DNA of 11,505 nt from JAFDVL01 sp043736395. GTDB lineage: Bacteria > Acidobacteriota > Blastocatellia > RBC074. Shown here one piece after another: positions 1-6,511 of the stretch (position 1 is the first letter of the stretch; the number at the start of each line of letters is the position of its first letter). Both the position numbers and the translations under genes were made by a program. The notes beneath the pieces were generated by a model. The model was given only the letters and a program-made list of their open reading frames with translations. It did no database searches and was not told the origin of the DNA. The stretch spans positions 1 through 11,505 of the forward strand of contig JAYTCQ010000330.1 in assembly GCA_043736395.1 (NCBI GenBank). Direction: 5' to 3'.

Positions 1-1
1 G

Positions 2-175
2 CATGTCCAGCTTTTGCTGCCGATCAATGAACGGAATAATCCAGTACAGCCCCGGCCCTTTGATGGAATGAAATCTGCCCAGCCGGAAGACGATGGCGCG
101 TTGATATTCCTGCGCGATTCGTAAGCCGAGAATTCCGATGACAGCGACGATCAAAAGTGGAATTAGGATGTACAT
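2..175 (-). CDS. SPFH/stomatin-like (band 7) membrane protein, N-terminal part only
   Basis: The 58 visible codons start with one hydrophobic segment (MYILIPLLIVAVIGILG, residues 1-17). They continue into the conserved opening of the SPFH/band 7 domain: EYQRAIVFRLGRF near residues 23-35, then KGPGLYWIIPFIDR near 39-52. This pattern is typical of stomatin/slipin proteins, which are anchored by one N-terminal membrane segment and form oligomeric membrane scaffolds, often working with an NfeD-type partner. The ATG at 175-173 is preceded by GAGG with a 7-nt spacer, so the start is well supported. The gene runs off the left edge, and the rest, including any NfeD neighbour, is not visible. It lies downstream of the restriction-modification gene on the same strand but is separated by about 280 bp of repeats and a likely terminator, so it is probably transcribed separately. 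Family assignment is confident; the exact subfamily is not. Confidence 0.85.
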   Translation of the reverse strand, partial: MYILIPLLIVAVIGILGLRIAQEYQRAIVFRLGRFHSIKGPGLYWIIPFIDRQQKLDM

Positions 176-205
176 AGTTTTTCCTCAAAGCTTGATTCGT
201 TTTCA

Positions 206-439
206 ACCCGCAACGCGGGTGTAAGCATACAGCCTGGGGTGGAGTGAAGCATAGCGCAACGGAACCCCAGGATAGCTAATCAGAAAAAAATAAACCCGCG
301 AAGGCGGGTGATAGATCTGCAATGAGAACCAAACTTGCTGTCGCCCGCCTTCGCGGGCTGAATAATTTTTCACGGTTGAACCTGGGGTTCGCGCTCGCGC
401 TTCACCCCAGGCTTTATTCTGCCACCCGCCTTCGCGGGT
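206..439. repeat. Composite inverted-repeat block between R-M and SPFH genes
   Basis: This intergenic block holds four short GC-rich hairpins of the form RCCCGC-N3/4-GCGGGY at 206-220, 294-309, 343-358 and 424-439. It also holds two longer palindromes bounded by CCTGGGG and CCCCAGG at 233-271 and 381-411. The order is hairpin, long palindrome, hairpin, hairpin, long palindrome, hairpin. The second half is broadly the reverse complement of the first: the loop is GAAG at 294-309 but CTTC at 343-358 and 424-439. The reverse complement of 381-411 aligns with 233-271, sharing CCTGGGGTG, GTGAAGC and AACCCCAGG. An 81-codon open frame spans the block on the minus strand, but it follows the repeats and has no family features, so I treat it as non-coding. 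It is probably a dispersed REP-like or MITE-like element. Confidence 0.75.
281..309 (-). terminator. Possible intrinsic terminator downstream of the R-M gene
   Basis: Read on the minus strand, the hairpin ACCCGC-CTTC-GCGGGT is followed at once by TTA and seven T residues. That is the usual form of a Rho-independent terminator: a 6-bp GC-rich stem, a 4-base loop and a U tract. It lies about 145 bp after the R-M stop codon and before the SPFH gene, so it could end R-M transcription. The other hairpins of the block have no comparable T run on the minus strand, so only this copy is called. Confidence 0.45.
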
Positions 440-454
440 TAAAAACAATGATGC

Positions 455-3400
455 CTATTCCTTTCGCTCCCACTCATATACTTTCGCTTTGACACTTCGA
501 TAGTTTTCGTCAAGCTGCGTTTCCAGCAATAAAATCGCAGCGATGCGCCGAGCCATATTGGAAACTTCACGCACTTCATCAATCGTCAATGCACGTCCGA
601 GCAATTCCAATTCGCGGTAGCTCAACCATTTTTTCATCACCTGATAACCGCCAATCGTGTATTCCCAGACGCGCTCCGGAACGTTGCGCCAATAGGCAAA
701 ATTATTCAGATGAATATCAAACGTGTTTGGAATACCAGCTTCAGCTTGGTTGTATTTCTCGCCACTGTAAAGCCAAGCTGAAGCTGGTATTCCATGCTTT
801 TCTTGTTCCGTTATTTCGCGCGACACCGCTTTCCCTTTGCCGGGCATAGTGATGCCGCCTTTGCCGCCGTGTCCCCAGCCGGCGGTGACTTGCAAATCTT
901 CGACGGAAAGCTGCTTGCCTTCGGCATGCGCAATCACGGCAATCGTTTTTAATTCCGGTCGAATTGTGCCAGAAGTCACGCCGACTACCGGAGTTTCGGT
1001 GTCCAACAACGCGGCGATTTGTTTGCCTAATTCCGCCGACGTGCATAACGCGTCTTTGTTCGCAGGCAATGGAATGCGCGGCCAATCTTGCCGAATGCCA
1101 TCGGCGTTTTCACTCAGATATAAAGGCGCATAACCAATCGCCAATGCGTGATACCAAATCAAACTCGCACTCTCAACATTTTCGTCAACGTCGTTGATGC
1201 CAAATGAAGAAAGATAGCCCCGTGTCGTAGAGTTTAAGTTAGCGATGGTTTGCAATTCATTTTCAGCAGAACTACCAAACAATAAATTTTGCGCCGCATT
1301 AGTTTTCCCTTTTTTATGGAATGTCGGGCGCAGTCTAATCGGAATAGCGACCGCATTTGGTCTGAGCAAATGATAATCAGGTAATGCAGAGGTCATCATA
1401 GTTGTAATTTGCTCATTAGGGCGCTCAGCAACCATTCTTGTAACGATAAATTTATTGCCATCCCAATTCTGCGCTTTTAAGTTCGGGCGAGGTCTATTCC
1501 AAAGTAAAGGGGCAGTTGAGTAATAACTCCATCTAATATCAAATGGGTAAAGCGCGTAACGAACTATCTTTGACTTGTCATAGGTTTCAATTGATTGGGC
1601 TTTTTCTCTGGCCTTAGCCGCGACGAATCCACCACCATCTTCACATAACCCTGTTCCTAATAATTTGAGAGTTTGCCAATCCGTAGCTACATCGAAATAA
1701 CGTTGCATACGTCCTTCTAACGATTCTCGCGTAATACTCATCAACCCGCCCTTCCGCATTTCTTGTAACCCACTTATCGGTTGGTCTTCGCATAATTCAA
1801 CAAGCTTCGGCCATCTGAGATATTGCGCTTCAACGTTTGAATGGCGAAACGAAAACCGATTATCTTTCGTTGGCGTAGCGACTTGATATTGCGCATCAAA
1901 GTTTTCGGCATCAAGGCTGGCAAGTAAATTTTCGCGCTTGGTTACTCCCCAAAATTCCTGATAATGAATCGTCGGCGGCAGTCCACCTTTTTGCTTGCGC
2001 ACCATCAACCCGATTGACGTTCCAACTCGAATGCCTTCTTTGTTGTATTGCGTCGAAAAGACCGAAGGATCAGATTTACCATCAGGCGTGAGCTTGCCCG
2101 TTTCGCGGCTGTCACCATTGAGCGAATCAAACCACATCGCATCAAATTCCGACAAAAACTTTTGTCGCATCACGACAAACGACGGATCACTCAAATAAGA
2201 AAAATTCGAGACAAAGCAGACAATTCCTTGCCCCGTTTTTTCAGCAATGCGCCGTTCGGCTAAGCGAAAGAAGCGAATATATAAATCATCCAGATTAAAT
2301 TTCTTGATGCCCCAATCTTTTTGTAAGCCTATTTTATAAGGCTCCACTAGGCCTTGCTCTTCTTCAGGGCTGACGCCCGCAAACGCGTTGTACGGCGGAT
2401 TGCCGAGAATGACGAGGATAGGTTTGTCGCGTTTGATTTGTTCGGCGGCGTCGCGTTCTTCTTCGAGTTCGGGAAACAGCAATTTTGTTTTCGGAGCTTT
2501 CGGCGGCTCCCATCCGGTCAACGCATTCGTCAAATAAATTGCCGCGCGGTCATCTTTTTTATCAAGCGTAGCGCCGAGGTGTTGCAGCAATAATCCAATT
2601 TGCAAATGCGCTACAACAAACGGCGCGGGCAGAATCTCAAAGCCGAAAACGCGCTCCATCGCCGCTTTTTTCAGATCCGCCGCCAGCAACGCGTCATCAC
2701 CTTTTTCGCGTAGCGTCGCCGCAATTTTGTTGATGACTTCGACGAGATACGCGCCGGTGCCGCAACACGGATCAAGCACATACACATCAGGATCAGCCAA
2801 ACCGTCAGGACGATTTAATTCTGTGCGCAAGACTGTGTCTACGCGCTCGACCATGTATTTGACGATTTCGATAGGCGTATACCAAACGCCTAATTCTTTG
2901 CGGAGTTCAGGATCAAACGCTTCCAAAAACGGTTCGTAAAAATATTGCACCGCTTCGCCTTCATTGAATTGCGCGAAGAAGGCTTGATGATTAACGCGAT
3001 TGAGCGCAGCCGCCGCCCAGTCGAGTGCTTCGGATAAATTCAATTCGTCGAGTTGACCGGGTTCCGAAATTAAATGAAAGAGCTTGCGCAAAATCGGCAC
3101 GCGCAAATAACGCGCGGAAGAATACCAATCAAAGGGAGTGCGGATTGTGGAATCTGGATTGCGGACATTTGTTTTGCACCACAGCACCCACGCTGAGAAC
3201 ACTCCGTAAAAAAGGGTTTGCACGAGCGTTGAGCGAAAAAATCGCAAGCCTTTTTCGCCTTCAAATTTCACGCCTAATGCTTCTTCCAGCGCGGCGCGAA
3301 TCGTGGCTAATTCGTCAAGCGGAGCGAGTTCAATCCGCGCTTTGGCGTCGCGTGCATACGAAGCGAGAAACCACGCTACATCTTTAGGATTTTCCAATGG

Positions 3401-3967
3401 CGCATTGCTGAGCATCACGCGTTTCAAGTATTCGGTGAACCGTTCCGCGTGCAATTTGGCGAGCGCTTCGGGATTGGCGGCAGCCGTCCAAAAGGATTTT
3501 TCATCGGCAGCGAGACGATAACTTTCAAGGTGCGTGCCGTCTTTGCCGACCAATACAAAATCGCGCAAATTCGTGACGAGCACTTGTCCATATTTCGCTA
3601 GATATTTTTTAACTTGATCGCTGTCAGCAATTTTGCCCGCGTCATCGCCTGTGCCTTTGACTTCAATTGCGCCTCGTGCGGGAAGCGTTCCGGCGAGCGG
3701 TTCGGTGTGGTCAGATTTTTGAAATTGATCGGCAGTGAATAACCCCCCGTCGGGAATCCCTCCGCCCTGATTGCGCAAATTGATGATGCAGCGAATTTTC
3801 GGCTTAAGCGTTTTGCCGACTTCATTCAGCAAATTTGCTAATGCGCCGTAATAAGAAGTTTCTTTGACACCTGCGCCAGAGTAACGGATATCACGTAATT
3901 CGCGGAGATAATTTTCGAGATGGTTCATTTTCGATTTGGGGCTGAGTAGAATGTTTTGAACGTTCAA
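455..3967 (-). CDS. Single-chain restriction-modification enzyme (N6-adenine methyltransferase with type ISP-like C-terminus)
   Basis: This 1170-residue protein joins a nuclease-like N-terminus to an N6-adenine DNA methyltransferase and a target-recognition region. Residues 72-104 show a PD-(D/E)xK-like pattern (PDGG at 72-75, EVK at 102-104), consistent with DNA cleavage. Methyltransferase motif I is DPCCGTGAY (399-407), FGFEILP follows (441-447), and the catalytic motif IV is NPPY (523-526). Near the C-terminus, WEYTIGGYQVMKKWLSYRE matches the type ISP specificity domain. Type ISP enzymes such as LlaBIII also carry an SF2 helicase, but no Walker A motif is visible here, so this resembles a shorter type IIG-like form. 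The TTG start overlaps the upstream stop (TTGA), suggesting translational coupling. An ATG at 3928 is an alternative, but it has no Shine-Dalgarno. A palindrome at 728-794 is translated in frame as part of the C-terminal region. Confidence 0.88.
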   Translation of the reverse strand: MNVQNILLSPKSKMNHLENYLRELRDIRYSGAGVKETSYYGALANLLNEVGKTLKPKIRCIINLRNQGGGIPDGGLFTADQFQKSDHTEPLAGTLPARGAIEVKGTGDDAGKIADSDQVKKYLAKYGQVLVTNLRDFVLVGKDGTHLESYRLAADEKSFWTAAANPEALAKLHAERFTEYLKRVMLSNAPLENPKDVAWFLASYARDAKARIELAPLDELATIRAALEEALGVKFEGEKGLRFFRSTLVQTLFYGVFSAWVLWCKTNVRNPDSTIRTPFDWYSSARYLRVPILRKLFHLISEPGQLDELNLSEALDWAAAALNRVNHQAFFAQFNEGEAVQYFYEPFLEAFDPELRKELGVWYTPIEIVKYMVERVDTVLRTELNRPDGLADPDVYVLDPCCGTGAYLVEVINKIAATLREKGDDALLAADLKKAAMERVFGFEILPAPFVVAHLQIGLLLQHLGATLDKKDDRAAIYLTNALTGWEPPKAPKTKLLFPELEEERDAAEQIKRDKPILVILGNPPYNAFAGVSPEEEQGLVEPYKIGLQKDWGIKKFNLDDLYIRFFRLAERRIAEKTGQGIVCFVSNFSYLSDPSFVVMRQKFLSEFDAMWFDSLNGDSRETGKLTPDGKSDPSVFSTQYNKEGIRVGTSIGLMVRKQKGGLPPTIHYQEFWGVTKRENLLASLDAENFDAQYQVATPTKDNRFSFRHSNVEAQYLRWPKLVELCEDQPISGLQEMRKGGLMSITRESLEGRMQRYFDVATDWQTLKLLGTGLCEDGGGFVAAKAREKAQSIETYDKSKIVRYALYPFDIRWSYYSTAPLLWNRPRPNLKAQNWDGNKFIVTRMVAERPNEQITTMMTSALPDYHLLRPNAVAIPIRLRPTFHKKGKTNAAQNLLFGSSAENELQTIANLNSTTRGYLSSFGINDVDENVESASLIWYHALAIGYAPLYLSENADGIRQDWPRIPLPANKDALCTSAELGKQIAALLDTETPVVGVTSGTIRPELKTIAVIAHAEGKQLSVEDLQVTAGWGHGGKGGITMPGKGKAVSREITEQEKHGIPASAWLYSGEKYNQAEAGIPNTFDIHLNNFAYWRNVPERVWEYTIGGYQVMKKWLSYRELELLGRALTIDEVREVSNMARRIAAILLLETQLDENYRSVKAKVYEWERKE
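728..794. repeat. Palindromic element inside the R-M coding frame
   Basis: Two perfectly complementary 22-bp arms (728-749 and 773-794) flank a 23-nt centre. The left arm begins TGGAATACCAGC and the right arm ends GCTGGTATTCCA. The element lies wholly within the R-M reading frame and keeps it open. On the minus strand it is read as roughly GIPASAWLYSGEKYNQAEAG, in the linker before the conserved C-terminal block DIHLNNFAYWRNVPERVWEY. The translated arms mirror each other as GIPASAW and QAEAGIP. A perfect arm this long is not expected by chance in coding DNA and suggests a recently inserted palindromic repeat. Confidence 0.85.
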
Positions 3968-4311
3968 TGTACGAATTGCCTTTTTCCTGCTTGTAAAAAG
4001 GCGGTCTTAATCGCACCATTTTTTTGCTTCCTTAATTTTTCAGCCGCCGCATACATGGCTTCAGGTTCGGTATGGCTAAGGATTTCTCGTGTCGTGGAAT
4101 TTACTAGCGCTTCGCCAACCTGTCCGACGATCAGGCCTAGAGTCACCAGTAAAACAGGTACGCGCCAACAATTTTCTGCGATGTCAAAGTTCGGCTTGCC
4201 AGCACAAAACTGGCTGCCGATCTGAGAAAGCAACATCCGATTTACGCGCGCTTTGGCTTGCACTTCTGTAACTAATAAATCAGCGACTGAATTCATGTTT
4301 CTAGCTGGCAT
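3964..4311 (-). CDS. Small protein of unknown function, coupled to the R-M gene
   Basis: This 115-residue protein begins MPARNMNSVADLLV. I chose the ATG at 4311-4309 because AGGAG lies 7 nt upstream. An upstream in-frame GTG (4341) lacks a ribosome binding site and sits in repeat-derived DNA. The protein has a polar, mostly helical N-terminal half. A compact central stretch (CWRVPVLLVTLGLIVGQVGE) is followed by a segment ending ILSHTEPEAM and a charged helix (AAEKLRKQKNG). I see no signal peptide, helix-turn-helix or catalytic motif, and the short hydrophobic stretch is more like a beta-sheet core than a membrane segment. Its stop overlaps the R-M start by 4 nt, so the two are probably made together. 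A role as an R-M accessory or antitoxin-like partner is only an inference from position. Confidence 0.8.
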   Translation of the reverse strand: MPARNMNSVADLLVTEVQAKARVNRMLLSQIGSQFCAGKPNFDIAENCWRVPVLLVTLGLIVGQVGEALVNSTTREILSHTEPEAMYAAAEKLRKQKNGAIKTAFLQAGKRQFVH

Positions 4312-4318
4312 TTTACGA

Positions 4319-4323
4319 CTCCT
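4319..4323 (-). promoter_or_regulatory. Ribosome binding site of the 115-residue gene
   Basis: AGGAG on the minus strand lies 7 nt before the ATG at 4311. It decides the start of the small gene, and it lies inside a ~20-bp sequence repeated at 4554-4573. Confidence 0.8.
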
Positions 4324-4395
4324 AAAATTTACGAATTTCACAACTTGAAATAAAAGACACGAAGAGATTACCTTGAGGCTGGATACAAATGCCTT

Positions 4396-4540
4396 AGCTC
4401 CATCGGAGCGGCATGTTTATAGCAAAAGTCAGCAACAAACCCTCAAGCTCCGTCGGAGCGACACCTACCACATTTCGCTCCGATGGAGCTTGTGCTGCTT
4501 ATTCGATGCTGGCTATAAATATGCCGCTCCTAACGGAGCT
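4396..4540. repeat. Composite inverted repeat of GCTCC-N3/4-GGAGC hairpins
   Basis: Four short hairpins, GCTCC-N3/4-GGAGC, lie at 4397-4409, 4447-4459, 4477-4489 and 4526-4539. The outer parts are inverted copies of each other: GGAGCGGCATGTTTATAGC at 4405-4423 matches the reverse complement of 4512-4530 at 18 of 19 bases. The inner pair is also inverted around a centre near 4468. The block fills the gap between the oxidoreductase and the 115-residue gene. Overlapping 62-codon open frames on the plus strand are translated repeat and are not called. From memory, GGAGCGGCATGTTTATAGC-type repeats recur in many environmental bacterial genomes; this was not checked. Confidence 0.8.
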
Positions 4541-4564
4541 TACTTTTCAAAAAACTCCTAAAAT

Positions 4565-6283
4565 TTACAAATTCCCTTTCTTAAACTCCTCCGCCAAATG
4601 ATCGCAAGCTCTCAATGTAATTGCCATCATCGTCAGCGTTGGATTCGCACAGCCGCCTGAGGTAAAGGCTGCGCCATCCGTGACAAATAAATTGCTCACA
4701 TCCCAGCTTTGATTCCATTTGTTGAGCGCGGAAGTTTTTTTATCGGCTCCCATGCGTGCAGTTCCGACTTCGTGGATGCAGAAGCCTGGCAATGCGGCTT
4801 GTTCAATTTTGGCAGTGATTTCGAATCCTGCGGCTTGCGCCATTTCCGAAGTCGTCTCCATCATATCCTTCATCATCGCCTTTTCGTTGTCGCCGTGTTT
4901 GCAATCAATGTGCAATGCAGGGATGCCCCAGGCGTCCACTTTTTTGTCATCAATGCGGGCGTGATTTTTATAATCAGCCAGCATTTCGCCCCAGCATCCG
5001 AGGAAGAAATTCACTTCGTTTGGAGCTTCGCGGACCTGCTGTTTCAGTGTAGCGCCAAATCCATTAATTCCCTTCGCGTGCTGAAAATCGTAGCCCATCG
5101 TCGCGTTGCCCTGCATTCCGTAACCGCGAATAAATTTCGATTGTTTGTCATCCAAAACGTTACGGAATTTCGGCACATAAATTCCATTCGCGCGTCCATC
5201 GGAATAATCGTATTCCTGTCCGCGCACTTGATTGATAACGCCTCTGACGCCGATTGGATAGACGTGATCCATCAAATAATGTCCGACTAGTCCTGAAGAA
5301 TTACCCATACCATTCGGATGTTGCCGTGATGTTGAATTCAATAAAATTCGCGTAGATTCAAGCGTTGAAGCGCACAGCACAACAACTTTTCCCAGCACTT
5401 CAAAATCTTTTTTGGAAAGCTGATCAATGACGCGGACGCCTCTGGCTTTGCCCGTATTCGTATCCACTAAAATTTCACGCACGACAGAATGCGGACGAAG
5501 CGTCATTCGTCCCGTCGCCGCCGCTGATGGCAAAGTCGAACCCGGCGAACTGAAATACGATGAAGTCGAACAGCCGCGATCACAATGTCCGCAGTAATGA
5601 CAAGCGGCGCGTCCCTGATGAAATTTCGTCAGGATGGCAGCGCGTCCGATGATGACTTTGCGATTTTTGAAATTTTTCTCAACACCTTTTTTGAGAAGCT
5701 GTTCACCGCACGTCATTTTCATTGCGGGTAAAAATTTGCTATCAGGAAGCTGCGCTAAATTTTCAAATGATCCACTGATCCCCACAAAATCTTCGACTTG
5801 ATCGTAGTACGGTTCTAAATCTTTGTAGCTAATCGGCCACGGTTGATCGTACCCGTCTCGCTCTCCGGCTTTGAATTCGTAATCTGAATACCGATAGGAT
5901 TGGCGTCCCCACGTGATCGAACGTCCACCGACGTGACGTCCGCGAATCCACATGAATTTTTTCTCTTCCGGTGTTGTGTACGGGTTATCAATGTCGTCTA
6001 CGAAAAGATGATGCCCGTATTCATTGGCGGCGTAGCATTGGCTTTGAATGGGCTGACGTGGTGCCCAGGTTGAAGCGGGTGCAATGCCTCCATGATATTT
6101 CATGTCATACGGAAAATGATGTTCACGAAAATCTTTTTTGGGATCAAGCTTGCGTCCGGCTTCGAGGACTAAAACTGTCATTCCGCGTTCGGTGAGGGCT
6201 TTCGCTGCCCAGCCTCCCGTTGCGCCGGAACCAACTACGATCGCGTCATAAATTATTTGTTTGGTTGATTTTGCTTTTTGCAT
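4565..6283 (-). CDS. GMC-family FAD-dependent oxidoreductase
   Basis: The 572-residue protein is a GMC oxidoreductase that oxidises an alcohol or sugar hydroxyl using FAD; the substrate cannot be read from sequence. The N-terminal dinucleotide-binding fold is clear (VVGSGATGGWAAKAL, residues 16-30, with LVLEAG at 38-43). The C-terminal catalytic region holds CIHEVGTARMG (502-512, likely His504) and GGCANPTLTMM (543-553). A cysteine cluster CHYCGHCDRGC (Cys228, 231, 234, 238) resembles those in GMC dehydrogenases that pass electrons to a cytochrome or iron-sulfur centre rather than to oxygen; that reading is inference. There is no signal peptide, and the usual small Tat-exported partner subunit is not seen in this window. 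The open frame extends to 6508, but that extension is translated repeat. The ATG at 6283 has GGAGG 6 nt upstream and begins just before the FAD fold. Confidence 0.9.
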   Translation of the reverse strand: MQKAKSTKQIIYDAIVVGSGATGGWAAKALTERGMTVLVLEAGRKLDPKKDFREHHFPYDMKYHGGIAPASTWAPRQPIQSQCYAANEYGHHLFVDDIDNPYTTPEEKKFMWIRGRHVGGRSITWGRQSYRYSDYEFKAGERDGYDQPWPISYKDLEPYYDQVEDFVGISGSFENLAQLPDSKFLPAMKMTCGEQLLKKGVEKNFKNRKVIIGRAAILTKFHQGRAACHYCGHCDRGCSTSSYFSSPGSTLPSAAATGRMTLRPHSVVREILVDTNTGKARGVRVIDQLSKKDFEVLGKVVVLCASTLESTRILLNSTSRQHPNGMGNSSGLVGHYLMDHVYPIGVRGVINQVRGQEYDYSDGRANGIYVPKFRNVLDDKQSKFIRGYGMQGNATMGYDFQHAKGINGFGATLKQQVREAPNEVNFFLGCWGEMLADYKNHARIDDKKVDAWGIPALHIDCKHGDNEKAMMKDMMETTSEMAQAAGFEITAKIEQAALPGFCIHEVGTARMGADKKTSALNKWNQSWDVSNLFVTDGAAFTSGGCANPTLTMMAITLRACDHLAEEFKKGNL

Positions 6284-6289
6284 CGCAGG

Positions 6290-6294
6290 CCTCC
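6290..6294 (-). promoter_or_regulatory. Ribosome binding site of the GMC oxidoreductase gene
   Basis: GGAGG on the minus strand lies 6 nt before the ATG at 6283. It fixes the start and rules out the 75-codon upstream extension of the open frame. Confidence 0.85.
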
Positions 6295-6385
6295 AATTAA
6301 ACTTAGTTATATTTTTTAGTGCAGGACAAATTTTTCGCCCGTGTAAGTGGAGCCAATTTATCACAAGATGGAAAAAGCAAGAAAG

Positions 6386-6511
6386 AAGGTGGACGGTTGG
6401 CGGTGGTTGGTGGTTGGCTGGTGGTGGATTGTCGCAAGCCGATGGAATGAATCCGGCTCTTACTACTGCCAACCAACTACCATCAACCATCCACCAACTA
6501 CCAACCACCTT
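6386..6511. repeat. GGTTGG-rich inverted repeat between the kinase remnant and the oxidoreductase
   Basis: The plus strand begins AAGGTGGACGGTTGG and continues with GGTTGGTGGTTGG-type repeats. The right side (about 6470-6511) is the complement of this pattern and ends CCAACTACCAACCACCTT. A small central hairpin pairs AGCCG at 6437-6441 with CGGCT near 6454-6458. The arms are imperfect but clearly inverted copies, with similar flanks (GAAAGAAGGTGG and CCACCTTCCTTC). The stop codon of the upstream kinase remnant lies inside the right arm, so the repeat supplies its last codons (EGGW, then stop). The rest of the 214-bp gap, 6284-6385, contains the oxidoreductase ribosome binding site and nothing else I can identify. 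Confidence 0.7.

Larger units (their letters stand above)
4318..4573. repeat. Direct repeat pair (4318-4337 and 4554-4573) flanking the palindromic block
   Basis: ACTCCTAAAATTTAC is identical at both sites, and 19 of 20 bases match overall (G or A at base 16). The left copy holds the Shine-Dalgarno of the 115-residue gene. The right copy spans the stop codon of the oxidoreductase gene (4567-4565). The 236-bp spacing encloses the palindromic block at 4396-4540. The pair may be a target duplication made when that block inserted, or a result of local recombination. Confidence 0.7.

Noticed and set aside
206..439. CRISPR array
   Set aside because: Hairpins alternate orientation, spacing is irregular (about 50 to 90 bp) and the units are of two classes; no cas gene is nearby.
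203..448. 81-codon minus-strand open frame
   Set aside because: It exactly overlies the palindromic block, its peptide is translated repeat, and no ribosome binding site or family signal is seen.
3025..3387. 120-codon plus-strand open frame and other frames opposite the R-M gene
   Set aside because: Shadow frames of a confirmed coding region, with unusual composition and no motifs.
4312..4341. GTG start giving a 125-residue version of the small protein
   Set aside because: No Shine-Dalgarno for the GTG; the ATG at 4311 has AGGAG at ideal spacing, and the extension lies in the direct repeat.
4373..4601. Two overlapping 62-codon plus-strand open frames
   Set aside because: Both are the GCTCC/GGAGC repeat block read in two frames.
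4709..5290. 193-codon plus-strand open frame
   Set aside because: It is antisense to the well-supported oxidoreductase and has no recognisable domain.
6284..6508. 75-codon N-terminal extension of the oxidoreductase frame
   Set aside because: It is tryptophan- and proline-rich translated repeat. The ATG at 6283 has GGAGG and begins just before the FAD fold.
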